Shown here: one piece after another, positions 7,443-15,101 of the stretch
Position numbering within the stretch: the stretch's first letter is position 1
How the letters are laid out: each line of letters begins with the position of its first letter
NCBI GenBank assembly: GCA_003230945.1
Contig: QIHK01000033.1
Coordinates: 1-23,106 of the forward strand
Origin: Candidatus Kaiserbacteria bacterium
GTDB lineage: Bacteria > Patescibacteriota > Minisyncoccia > Phycocordibacterales > Phycocordibacteraceae
Direction: 5' to 3'
DNA length: 23,106 bases
Position numbers and translations under genes: made by a program
The notes under the pieces: model-generated
Seen by the model: the letters and a program-made list of their open reading frames with translations, nothing else
Told to the model about the DNA's origin: nothing
The model's database searches: none

Positions 7443-8465
7443 TTATTTTCTTGCATTAAAAGTTTCTACTTCACGTTCGAGTACAATACCGGTTGCAGTG
7501 TGTACTCGTGCTGCAACTTCTTGTGCAAGAGTATCAACATTGGCGGCGGTAGCACCTTGCTTTGCAACAACAATGAGAGGATGATTTTCATAAAGTCGTA
7601 CGCCATTTTTTTCAAAACCTTTTAGTGCAAGCACCTTATCGAGTATCCACGCGAGTGATACTTTTACTAAACCATTTGGTTGAGGAAACTGTGGTAATTC
7701 TGGATATTTCTTCACAAGCTCATCCGCTACCTTTTTTGTTATTGTAGGATTTTTGAAAAATGAACCAGCGGTCCCCTCAGTTTTTGATTTCGAAAATTTA
7801 CGCGCGCGAATAGTACGAACAGCTGTTGCAATTTCAGATGGTGTTTGAAGAAGAACACCAGACTTTTCTTCTTCTGCGAAATCAGCATAAGTAGTATGAG
7901 GCATACCATTAGCAGAGAGACGTAAAACAACTTTAATAACAATAAGATTCTGTTTCTGTTTAAAAATACTTGTACGGTATCCATACTGTGCTTCTTTATG
8001 GCTCACGCGCATATCGAGTCCTGTTGTCGAATCAATTACCTCTGCGTATTCAAATGTTTTAGAGAACTCCGCACCATACGCTCCAATATTTTGAACTGTT
8101 GCACCACCTATAGTGCCTGGGATACCAGCGAGATTCTCAATACCGAAAAGATTTCTACTCGTTGCGGAGTTCACAACAGATTCCCACCGTGTTCCCGATC
8201 CCGCAGAAAGAAGGACGTCCTCTCCTGCAGATTTAAAAGTGATAGTATCCATCATACATTTGAGTACAATGCCTCGTACACCTGCGTCTGGCACAAGAAG
8301 ATTGCTACCACCACCGAGTGGGAAAATAGGTAAATTTTGCTCACGCGAAAACGCAAGTGCTGTTAAGACATCTTCCTTAGTATGAGCTTCTATAAAAAAA
8401 TCAGCTGGTCCGCCAATATGAAAAGTGGTATGTGTGGCTAGTGTGACCTTTTTTTTGAACGTCAT
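7443..8465 (-). CDS. murB: UDP-N-acetylenolpyruvoylglucosamine reductase MurB
   Basis: This FAD enzyme reduces UDP-GlcNAc-enolpyruvate to UDP-MurNAc with NADPH, a committed cytoplasmic step of peptidoglycan synthesis. In the 340 residues are THTTFHIGGPAD near the start, GGGSNLL (51-57) and the FAD-binding block GIPGTIGGATVQNIGAYG (114-131). The YGYRTSIFK motif with Arg164 follows, then GSFFKNP (234-240) whose Ser235 matches the catalytic serine, and LEREVE with Glu330/Glu332 near the end. The length fits type I MurB. Its ATG overlaps the stop of the upstream O-antigen-ligase-like gene by 4 bases (ATGA), so the two should be translationally coupled. This is odd company for a peptidoglycan gene, as no other mur gene is adjacent. 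Confidence 0.96.
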   Translation of the reverse strand: MTFKKKVTLATHTTFHIGGPADFFIEAHTKEDVLTALAFSREQNLPIFPLGGGSNLLVPDAGVRGIVLKCMMDTITFKSAGEDVLLSAGSGTRWESVVNSATSRNLFGIENLAGIPGTIGGATVQNIGAYGAEFSKTFEYAEVIDSTTGLDMRVSHKEAQYGYRTSIFKQKQNLIVIKVVLRLSANGMPHTTYADFAEEEKSGVLLQTPSEIATAVRTIRARKFSKSKTEGTAGSFFKNPTITKKVADELVKKYPELPQFPQPNGLVKVSLAWILDKVLALKGFEKNGVRLYENHPLIVVAKQGATAANVDTLAQEVAARVHTATGIVLEREVETFNARK

Positions 8466-10633
8466 TTGCCAATCGTACCAGACTTAATCTGTTTAATAGC
8501 ACTCTCGCCTACTGTTTTCGCTTGTGGGTAAAGGGTTACCGCCTGTTTAATTGTTTCAATTGCTTTTGCCTTTTTCCCTGCCGTGTAGTACGCGGCGGCG
8601 AGGCTAAACCAAGTATTAACTGATGCGGTAGGTTTTCGTACACGTAATTCCCAAAGATCTATTAAACGAGTCCATTTCTTAGTGCGATAATAAGCAACGG
8701 CGAGTGTATTGTTATCAATTGTCGTTGTACCAAATGTACTGAGAAGAAGGTTGTCGCCTTTTTTATTATCGCCAACAATGTAGTCACCAGCAGCTGCATA
8801 GGTTGCAAGTGCTGGAAACTTTCCACCACCAAGTTCGTAAGCTTTATTGAAATATTGTTTAGCAACCTGTGTGTTATTCATATTCCACTCTATTGCCGCA
8901 GCCTGTATCCAAATTGATTCTTTCCCGGGAGATAATTTCGCTGCAATAAGAATCTCTGAAAGAGCATTTTTATAATCGCCTATCGAACGATACAAATAAG
9001 CAAGTTGTAGTCGCTCACGAGCATCTTGTGGGTAACTTGCAACTTGTTTCTTCATTTGAGTGAGCGCGAGAGCCACAATTTGTTGTTTTTGCTGATTTGT
9101 AATTTTTTTATCTTGTGTAGCTGAAATAGCAAACGAGACGAGTTGTTCACGAATTTCTTGAGTTGCAAAAGATGGGTGTTGTACAAGATCTTTAAAAGTA
9201 GCAAATTGCGTTGATGGGTTTGACGGAGAAATAGCCGTAATGAGTTCACTTGAAGCACGCATGCCCGGTATATTTATAAACCAGATCATCGCAAACGCTG
9301 CAACCGCACCTATAGGAAGTGCGTACGTCCGACTATTTACTGATGAGAGTTCAGGAGCATGCTCTAAGCTATCTATAGGTCGTGCAACTTGCGAATCTAT
9401 GAGAGCAAGTATCGCGAAGAAATAAATATATGCGTATAAATTATCGAAGACAAATAAATTATGAATGATATACCCGGCAAGCGCCGCAGTGAGCACGATA
9501 CGCTCCGCTCGCGAAAGCTCCGAACGAGTCCAAAGAAGCCAGAGGGCACTCCCAAAAATAAAGAGATAAAGGAGAAATGCCGGAATACCGCCTTGTATAA
9601 GCCAATCAACGAAAGCATTATGAGCTCGATCAAACCATTGTTCCTGTAAATAAAGAGAGGGATTGTAGAATTGATTAAAGACGTAGTTGAATCCTTCTTG
9701 TCCCCAACCAACTATCGGACGCTCCGCGACACCTTCAAAGGACATACGCCATATAGTGAATCGGGTCTGCCCGTCGGCAAGAGAAATAGAAGCAACACGT
9801 TGAAGCATGTGATTATGCTGTACAAAACTTGAATTACGAGCGAAGTAGAAAATACCAACTGCGAAAACAAGAATGGCAAGTCCCCATACCGCAATGTACC
9901 GCGCACGTTTTTTCGCAGTGAATGCAGTGAGAAGTGCTGCAAGACCGAGAGCAAAAATGAGTCCGAGTATCGTACCTCGAGTTTCAGTAAAGAAGATGAG
10001 AGAAGCCTCAAAAAAGGCAAACGCGATGAGAGACCACTTAAGCCAAGACTGCTTTGAAGTTAGAGCGAGCCATGTCGCAAAACAGACATTGAAGAAAAGA
10101 TATATGGCAAGATAAGCAGAATTACCAAAGGAAGAGTCAATACGCGTTGACCCCTGATGAATGACCGCTATACCAAAAAGTTGTAGAACCGCGTGTATTG
10201 ATACGATGGTGGCCACTCCCAGAGAAGAAAGAAACCACCAACGCCATTTTTTCTCCACTCGTAGTATTGCTGACGTCGCAAAGAATAGACCAAGAAGATG
10301 AATGAGAAGTATCCACCCCTCCATACGTTCGAAATTACTCCAATACGCCTTGAGTGGATTGAGTGCAAAAGCATCTGCAATAAACATCCAGAAAACGAAT
10401 GCAACAACCGCTACTCCTACCCAAGAGAAACGTGGACGATATTCTTTGTCGATGAGAGCAAGCACTATCCAAGCAGAGACAGCAATCTCAACTACAATTC
10501 GGAAAAAGAACGCCTTACCAGTAATAAATGGGAAGTAGAAAGAGTTCGCCACGATGAGTGGCGTGAGCGTAATCGCAAAAAGTCCTCCAAGTGCTATCCA
10601 ACGTACGATTACCTTTACTAAATCTTTCTGCAT
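8462..10633 (-). CDS. O-antigen ligase/polymerase-like membrane protein with C-terminal TPR repeats
   Basis: The 723-residue protein starts with about ten to twelve transmembrane helices (residues 10-460). The Wzy_C/WaaL-type core includes TETRG (217-221), RFTIW (291-295), the block around P306 with GWGQEG (308-313), and a large periplasmic loop with His338 before LIQGGIPAFLLYLF. This superfamily joins or polymerises undecaprenyl-linked glycans on the outer face of the membrane, onto lipid, protein or growing chains. Residues about 540-715 form TPR-like helices (YPQDARERLQLAYLYRSIG, KQYFNKAYELGG, WFSLAAAYYTAGKKAKA), which suggest partner binding. The acceptor cannot be read from sequence. An extended -10 lies 10 bases upstream of the ATG. 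Confidence 0.88.
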   Translation of the reverse strand: MQKDLVKVIVRWIALGGLFAITLTPLIVANSFYFPFITGKAFFFRIVVEIAVSAWIVLALIDKEYRPRFSWVGVAVVAFVFWMFIADAFALNPLKAYWSNFERMEGWILLIHLLGLFFATSAILRVEKKWRWWFLSSLGVATIVSIHAVLQLFGIAVIHQGSTRIDSSFGNSAYLAIYLFFNVCFATWLALTSKQSWLKWSLIAFAFFEASLIFFTETRGTILGLIFALGLAALLTAFTAKKRARYIAVWGLAILVFAVGIFYFARNSSFVQHNHMLQRVASISLADGQTRFTIWRMSFEGVAERPIVGWGQEGFNYVFNQFYNPSLYLQEQWFDRAHNAFVDWLIQGGIPAFLLYLFIFGSALWLLWTRSELSRAERIVLTAALAGYIIHNLFVFDNLYAYIYFFAILALIDSQVARPIDSLEHAPELSSVNSRTYALPIGAVAAFAMIWFINIPGMRASSELITAISPSNPSTQFATFKDLVQHPSFATQEIREQLVSFAISATQDKKITNQQKQQIVALALTQMKKQVASYPQDARERLQLAYLYRSIGDYKNALSEILIAAKLSPGKESIWIQAAAIEWNMNNTQVAKQYFNKAYELGGGKFPALATYAAAGDYIVGDNKKGDNLLLSTFGTTTIDNNTLAVAYYRTKKWTRLIDLWELRVRKPTASVNTWFSLAAAYYTAGKKAKAIETIKQAVTLYPQAKTVGESAIKQIKSGTIGK

Positions 10634-10643
10634 AATGTCAGCA

Positions 10644-10652
10644 ATAATACCA
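10644..10652 (-). promoter_or_regulatory. Extended -10 promoter of the ligase-murB operon
   Basis: The minus strand reads TGGTATTAT, an extended -10 hexamer ending 10 bases before the ATG at 10633. The expected leader is only a few bases long. No clear -35 is seen because the upstream DNA is the 21-bp hairpin. Confidence 0.45.
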
Positions 10653-10660
10653 TACCGACC

Positions 10661-10705
10661 TGTAGGAAGCAGAAAACACCCTATGGGTGTTTTCTGCTTC
10701 CTACA
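10661..10705. terminator. Perfect 21-bp inverted repeat with a 3-base loop
   Basis: The left arm 10661-10681 and right arm 10685-10705 are exact reverse complements around the loop TAT. The core GAAAACACCC/GGGTGTTTTC resembles a bidirectional terminator with paired A and T tracts. It sits 43 bases after the stop of the exported coiled-coil gene. The pairing extends another 11 bp, which is more than a terminator needs, and no free T tract follows. It may be a terminator, a processing hairpin or a small repeat element. Confidence 0.6.
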
Positions 10706-10747
10706 CTCTATTCTAGAAGAAATTTATTCTCTCCACTTTATTTTCTT

Positions 10748-11674
10748 TTAAAATAATCTCCAGCTAAAAATACCCCAGAGAGACTTTTGTTCGTCTGCCA
10801 CGCTCTGTAGATTCTTCTGTTCATCTTTCATCGCTTGAACCTGCGTCTGAAGAGTTGTCTTTACATCAGCATTAGTACTCGACTGATTAATGAGAGTATT
10901 CATTTGTTGCACACGTTCTCTATTTTGTGTGACTTCACGCTGAATTGTTTTTGCCGCTTGTCGGTCACCTCCAAAAAAGAGTCTTGTCCAAAAACCACGC
11001 CGTTTAATCTGTACTTGTGCTTGTGTCGTCGACGCAAGTGATTCATTCACTTGTTCTGCTATTTTTGAGACAGTCTTGCCAGACACTCCGAGCATTTTCT
11101 TTGCAGCAATAATTGAGTGCACTGCGAGACGCACGCGATTAATTCGCTTCATTGTTTGACGCGAACTTGTTGCTATTGAAGATGCTTCTCCAGCAAGTTC
11201 CTGTCTGCGTTCCTTAATTATCCGTTTCAATTGCCTTACATTCCATACTGGTGTCGCTGTTGCAAAGTCATTTGATCTAAAACGCTCAGCAAACTGTTCG
11301 AGGTTGCGTTCACGCACTCTTGTCGAGGTCGCATTACGTAGTCTATCTTCTATATGTGATTTAAGACGACGGGTACGATTTTCCAGAACACGTTCTTTCA
11401 GTGCTGTGCGAGTTTCATCAGAAGTCGATGCGGTAAGTCGATTATTCTCTCTAAACCGCTTTACCCTTCTTTCGCGCACCTCTTTCGGAGAAAGATTGGC
11501 TCGAAGCCTTGTAGACGGTTTTACTTTTGTAGAATCAACGTGACTACTGGCAGTCACTCCAACACTGGAATCACCTCCTGTTCCTGTCTCACCAGTATGT
11601 GCAAATGTTATCGGTACACTTGCTACAAAGAACACAAATGCGACGACACTTATAATGTATGGATATATTTTCAT
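10748..11674 (-). CDS. Exported basic coiled-coil protein of unknown function
   Basis: A signal peptide or membrane anchor is clear at residues 1-25 (two lysine-flanked start residues, then a hydrophobic run ending ITFAHT). The rest of the 308 residues is soluble, helical and strongly basic: Arg/Lys-rich coiled-coil segments from about 60 to 215, a short aromatic motif RRGFWTRLFFGG, then a second coiled coil of Q, N and E that ends in an aromatic tail (LWGIFSWRLF). I do not recognise a characterised family; proteins with a similar aromatic hinge and coiled coil occur in Parcubacteria genomes. Location outside the membrane is inferred from the signal sequence. It is followed by the 21-bp hairpin and so may be monocistronic. 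Confidence 0.75.
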   Translation of the reverse strand: MKIYPYIISVVAFVFFVASVPITFAHTGETGTGGDSSVGVTASSHVDSTKVKPSTRLRANLSPKEVRERRVKRFRENNRLTASTSDETRTALKERVLENRTRRLKSHIEDRLRNATSTRVRERNLEQFAERFRSNDFATATPVWNVRQLKRIIKERRQELAGEASSIATSSRQTMKRINRVRLAVHSIIAAKKMLGVSGKTVSKIAEQVNESLASTTQAQVQIKRRGFWTRLFFGGDRQAAKTIQREVTQNRERVQQMNTLINQSSTNADVKTTLQTQVQAMKDEQKNLQSVADEQKSLWGIFSWRLF

Positions 11675-11712
11675 AGTTAAAGCTTATCTGCCTACTAAAA
11701 ATCTCTCCTTTC

Positions 11713-11718
11713 AGTATA
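11713..11718 (-). promoter_or_regulatory. Possible -10 of the exported coiled-coil gene
   Basis: TATACT on the minus strand, with a 38-base stretch before the ATG at 11674. An AAGGAGAG sequence at 11703-11710 looks like a Shine-Dalgarno site but is 28 bases from the ATG, too far to serve it directly. The -35 is poor. Confidence 0.3.
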
Positions 11719-11739
11719 CACTGGCTCAATAACAATTTT

Positions 11740-12246
11740 TTAAGATTTTCTTTTTTTAAGAAAATCTTTTTTTGGTAATTTTAAACTAGCAGTAAGCCAA
11801 GAAGAAGACTGAATCTTGCCACCCTTCCCTACATTGAAAGCCATTTCAATATTATATTCTTCACACACTACCGCTTCTGGAATTTCACATACATTTTTTT
11901 TATCACCACCATTTGCAAAAATATTTGGTCGAAGCTTCAAAAGAACAGCACAAACACTACGATCCAGATCATCTGGTTCGTGTTCGGTAAGTACAACCTC
12001 ATCAACCGACTCTATAGCCTCAAGTACTTCTACACGTTCTTCTTGAGGCATAAAAACGAAACCTTTTTTCGCAAGCAACCAATGGTCATTATTCAAAATG
12101 ACTACGAGTCGATCACCAAGTCGTCTTGCTTCTTTGATCATTCGTATATGCCCTATGTGTATCGGATCAAAACCACCCGAGACGGCAACTATTTTTAACT
12201 TCTTCTCTATTTTCGATTTTTTATTCAAAATAAATATCTCTACCAC
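11740..12246 (-). CDS. HIGH-motif nucleotidyltransferase, cytidylyltransferase-like family
   Basis: The sequence SGGFDPIHIGHI (residues 23-34) carries the HxGH nucleotide-binding motif of the glycerol-3-phosphate cytidylyltransferase / heptose-1-phosphate adenylyltransferase superfamily. LGDRLVVILNNDHWLLAKKG and MPQEERVEVLEAIESVDEVV follow as in RfaE2-like proteins, and the end has GKGGKIQSSSW. It should transfer AMP or CMP to a sugar- or alcohol-phosphate for glycan building; the substrate cannot be told. The canonical ISST.R-type motif is not seen. The start is uncertain: the frame opens with GTG at 12246, and a TTG seven codons later would also place about 15 residues before the domain. 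No Shine-Dalgarno site is seen. It sits next to the glycan island, which fits a sugar-activation role. Confidence 0.8.
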   Translation of the reverse strand: MVEIFILNKKSKIEKKLKIVAVSGGFDPIHIGHIRMIKEARRLGDRLVVILNNDHWLLAKKGFVFMPQEERVEVLEAIESVDEVVLTEHEPDDLDRSVCAVLLKLRPNIFANGGDKKNVCEIPEAVVCEEYNIEMAFNVGKGGKIQSSSWLTASLKLPKKDFLKKRKS

Positions 12247-12315
12247 TCACTTTGTACAAGTAAGTTACTTTCTCAGTGTAATATCTATACAGAAAAATAA
12301 AAGTGTTCCTGTCTA

Positions 12316-12342
12316 ATAAGACCTACAACTTATAGGACTTAT
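12316..12342. repeat. Imperfect 10-bp inverted repeat between divergent genes
   Basis: ATAAGACCTA (12316-12325) pairs with TAGGACTTAT (12333-12342) with one mismatch and a 7-base loop. It lies in the 222-bp gap between the nucleotidyltransferase and the flippase genes, where divergent promoters must be, and could be an operator. Confidence 0.3.
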
Positions 12343-12456
12343 GATTGTTATCACTTACCGTATATACTTTCCCTGTACATCTTTAATACCGTATAATTAC
12401 TGTATAGCATTCAAAACACACGTAACCTTCATAGGGCAAAAGTCGGTTATAGTCCA

Positions 12457-12462
12457 TACAAT
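12457..12462 (+). promoter_or_regulatory. -10 hexamer of the flippase gene, probably leaderless
   Basis: TACAAT ends 6 bases before the ATG at 12469. The -35 region is weak. As at other starts in this window, the spacing would place the transcript's 5' end at the start codon. Confidence 0.4.
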
Positions 12463-12468
12463 TAATAC

Positions 12469-13746
12469 ATGCATAATATAAAGACATCTTTATATAACCT
12501 CTTACGCAAAAGCGAAAAATACACCAAAACTGACATGGTGTATCTGGTGCGTGGTGGATTCTGGTCAATACTTGCGCAAATAGTAACTTCTCTGGCAATC
12601 TTTGGTTTTGCCGTCATTGTTGCTCGCTACCTACCAAAAGAAGTATACGGACAATACAAATATATTCTTGCTATCGTTGGTCTCCTTGCTACTTTTTCAC
12701 TTACTGGATTGGGAAACTCAGTATTTCAGTCCGTTGCACGTGGTTTTGACGGTGCACTCGTTGAGGGTTTCTGGATAAATATTCGTTGGAGCATACTTGT
12801 ATTTCTCAGTGCTGGGGTACTTTCCATATATTATTTAACTCAAGGAAACAATACTCTTGCGTTTGGAGTGCTTATCGGTGGTTCTCTTTCACCGTTTATC
12901 ACAAGTGCGAACTTTGGTTCTATTTTTCTCAATGCAAAAAAAGATTTCCGGGGAGTATCAATATATTTTGAAATTACAAAAATACTTTTCTCAGTCGGAG
13001 TACTTACTCTCACTATTTTTCTCACACATAATCCGTTTATACTCGCCGCAGTTTATTTTATTTCCAATGCTATCGTCATACTTTGGCTCTATCTTCGTGT
13101 CATACATATCTATGCACCTATTCGAGAAAAAATAGAACCAGGTATGCTCACTTACGGAAAACATCTTTCACTCATGGGTATCCTGGGCGGTATAACAAGT
13201 AAAATTGATCAGATACTCCTTTTTCATTTCGTCGGGCCAATACAGCTCGCCATCTATAGTTTTGCCGTCGCTATACCCGAACAAATCAAGGGACCGCTGA
13301 AAATGCTCAATAACATGATCAAAGCGAAATTTGTAAATCAATCAGATGATTCGATCCGTGCTGGCATGCGAAATAAAATGTTATTACTCTTTGTTTCCAT
13401 TCTAATTTTTGTAGTGACCTACATACTTTTAGCTCCTTATATCTATAAATTCTTTTTCCCAAATTACGTGAGCGCCGTTATTTATTCTCAAATATATGTG
13501 TTATCTATGTTTGGTCTAGTATTTTATCCCATAGGCTCTTATTTCATGGCGAAACAAAAGCTACGTGAGCAATACATAGGGAACATTGTTATTTCACTTT
13601 TCCAAATTTTTGTGATGGTCGTTGGTGTCATTGTATGGGGACTCTTAGGACTTATCATTTCGCGAGTAATTATAAAAATAGCAGGTGGGTACTTCTCATA
13701 TTTGATTTATAAACTATCTTTCTTATCTAAACGGACAGATATATAA
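12469..13746 (+). CDS. Wzx-like polysaccharide flippase
   Basis: A 425-residue membrane protein with about twelve hydrophobic helices. The start, VRGGFWSILAQIVTSLAIFG followed by ARYLPKEVYGQYKYILAIVGL, is typical of the polysaccharide biosynthesis/flippase family (MOP superfamily). It should flip undecaprenyl-linked oligosaccharides from the inner to the outer face of the membrane. It is the only large plus-strand gene, and it converges with the CMP-nonulosonate synthetase gene across only 11 bases. A weak hairpin (GATATA/TATATC, 13738-13755) covers the junction. Its products would be delivered to the O-antigen-ligase-like protein at 8462-10633. I name the family but not the exact sugar. Confidence 0.9.
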   Translation: MHNIKTSLYNLLRKSEKYTKTDMVYLVRGGFWSILAQIVTSLAIFGFAVIVARYLPKEVYGQYKYILAIVGLLATFSLTGLGNSVFQSVARGFDGALVEGFWINIRWSILVFLSAGVLSIYYLTQGNNTLAFGVLIGGSLSPFITSANFGSIFLNAKKDFRGVSIYFEITKILFSVGVLTLTIFLTHNPFILAAVYFISNAIVILWLYLRVIHIYAPIREKIEPGMLTYGKHLSLMGILGGITSKIDQILLFHFVGPIQLAIYSFAVAIPEQIKGPLKMLNNMIKAKFVNQSDDSIRAGMRNKMLLLFVSILIFVVTYILLAPYIYKFFFPNYVSAVIYSQIYVLSMFGLVFYPIGSYFMAKQKLREQYIGNIVISLFQIFVMVVGVIVWGLLGLIISRVIIKIAGGYFSYLIYKLSFLSKRTDI

Positions 13747-13757
13747 AGCTATATCCA

Positions 13758-14522
13758 TTATTCCCATACTTCCCTACCCTCTGCACATATTTTTTTAATA
13801 ATCTGTGTAGCCATTTCAAGTTCCATTAAGGAATCTATGTCTATATCGCGCCACTCTTCAAAAAAGAGTGGCAATATTTTTGTTCCACTCATTGAATGAA
13901 GATTAGTAATGACTGCAGGACGAATAACATCAACGTATCCAGAATGGCGCCATACTTTGGGCAATATCTGACGTGGCATATTATAAGCCTCTGGATACTT
14001 CTCAAATGTCTTAGGAAATACTTTTGGCAGAAGAGGACTTAACAGACCAGTATCTTTACAAAGAGAGTACATTTTGAACGGTGTGTGAAGTGGTTCACAC
14101 ACCGAGCGCACTGACTGTACATCTAAACGATCTAGGAGTAATTCAACACCCATATCAATATCTGTCGCCTTTTTTAAAGGAGACGTTGGACGCAGGTGCA
14201 CCACCGCTTGCGGAATATATTTCTCACGAGAGCTTAATTCACTCAATATATGTTCAAAAACAGAAATATCTGGAGTGGTATCTTGTGCGATTTCATTCGG
14301 TCGCATAAACGGTACCTCAATCCCTTGCGAATGTGCAAATTCTGCCATCTCTTCATCATCAGTTGAAATAATGAGTCGAGTAATTGTGTTTGCCTGTTTT
14401 GCTGCTTCAATCGTGTATTGCATGAGTGGCTTCCCTGCACACAATGCAATACTTTTTTTAAGTATAGATTTAGACCCTCCTCGAGCTGTGATAACTCCCA
14501 GTACTTCCGGTTGTGTAATCAT
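13758..14522 (-). CDS. neuA: CMP-nonulosonic (sialic-like) acid synthetase
   Basis: NeuA-type enzymes activate sialic, legionaminic or pseudaminic acid with CTP. The 254 residues show the nucleotide-binding P-loop-like ARGGSK (13-18), AGKPLMQYTIEAAKQA, ISTDDEEMAEFA, the RPTSPL block (111-116), and WRHSGYVDVIRP later. The usual PRKN after ARGGSKxI is LKKS here, so the Pro and Asn are changed while the lysine is kept. It is 6 bases downstream of the KdsC-like phosphatase and in the same operon as the NeuB-type synthase. That supports a nonulosonate rather than a Kdo role. The exact acid is not determinable from this sequence. Confidence 0.88.
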   Translation of the reverse strand: MITQPEVLGVITARGGSKSILKKSIALCAGKPLMQYTIEAAKQANTITRLIISTDDEEMAEFAHSQGIEVPFMRPNEIAQDTTPDISVFEHILSELSSREKYIPQAVVHLRPTSPLKKATDIDMGVELLLDRLDVQSVRSVCEPLHTPFKMYSLCKDTGLLSPLLPKVFPKTFEKYPEAYNMPRQILPKVWRHSGYVDVIRPAVITNLHSMSGTKILPLFFEEWRDIDIDSLMELEMATQIIKKICAEGREVWE

Positions 14523-14528
14523 ATATTA

Positions 14529-15101
14529 TTATGCTGTTGGTAGTGTTGCTTCATCTATACCACGCGAATCGAGGACGAGCTCAGTAAACTCACGTATTGC
14601 ACCTTCGCCACCATTCTTTTGTAAAACTATATCTGCAATCTTTTTAATGAGTCGTGTCGCATTTGCAGGAACAATTTTAAGTCCCGCGCGCTGTATTGCT
14701 TCAAAATCTGTTCGGTCATCACCGATATATGCACAATCACACCATGACAGGTTACTTTTTTGTAGCCATGCCTCAAGTGAGGCTATCTTCCCTCCTTTTC
14801 TTAACTCCCCAGTGAAAATATCTATTTCTGACCACTTGCCAGACTTTACTGAAAGTAATTCATTCATCTTCCGCACAATACTTTGCAACGGTTCTCCCTC
14901 TCCTGTTGCAAAGACAATTTTGATACCAAGGGCACGCAAAAATGAAATACCTTGACCATCATGGAAATGTCTTTTCTTCATGATGACTGACTGGCCCCCA
15001 ATAACAGTATGGTACTCATGACCAGTAAATAACACACCATCAGCATCAAGAATAAGCCCCTTGAAAGAGCATAAAAAATTTTGTTGTTCTTCTTTAGACA
15101 T
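14529..15101 (-). CDS. KdsC-like HAD phosphatase, probably nonulosonate-phosphate phosphatase
   Basis: From the ATG at 15101 this 190-residue protein has the HAD nucleophile motif LDADGV (Asp19, Asp21), FHDGQGISFLRALGIKIVFATGE as in KdsC, a KGGK lysine region, IGDDRTDFEAIQRAGL with the acidic pair, and NGGEGAIREF near the end, also a KdsC hallmark. KdsC removes phosphate from Kdo-8-phosphate; the same fold is fused to or paired with NeuA in sialic acid systems and can act on nonulosonate-9-phosphate. With NeuB and NeuA in the operon and no KdsA, I favour the latter. A TTG two codons upstream is a weaker start. The chosen ATG overlaps the upstream methyltransferase stop by 8 bases, so coupling is likely. 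Confidence 0.85.
   Translation of the reverse strand: MSKEEQQNFLCSFKGLILDADGVLFTGHEYHTVIGGQSVIMKKRHFHDGQGISFLRALGIKIVFATGEGEPLQSIVRKMNELLSVKSGKWSEIDIFTGELRKGGKIASLEAWLQKSNLSWCDCAYIGDDRTDFEAIQRAGLKIVPANATRLIKKIADIVLQKNGGEGAIREFTELVLDSRGIDEATLPTA

Noticed and set aside
8113..8385. Plus-strand open frames opposite murB
   Set aside because: They are shadows of murB, which has full family motifs in the minus frame.
11742..11768. 11-bp AT-rich inverted repeat as a terminator
   Set aside because: It overlaps the last codons of the nucleotidyltransferase (a run of Lys/Phe codons) and has a T tract only on the strand with no gene. Chance complementarity of AT-rich codons is more likely.
14275..14955. 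226-codon plus-strand open frame
   Set aside because: It lies antisense to the NeuA and KdsC-like phosphatase genes, whose motifs are unmistakable. Its translation is serine-rich and of no recognisable fold.
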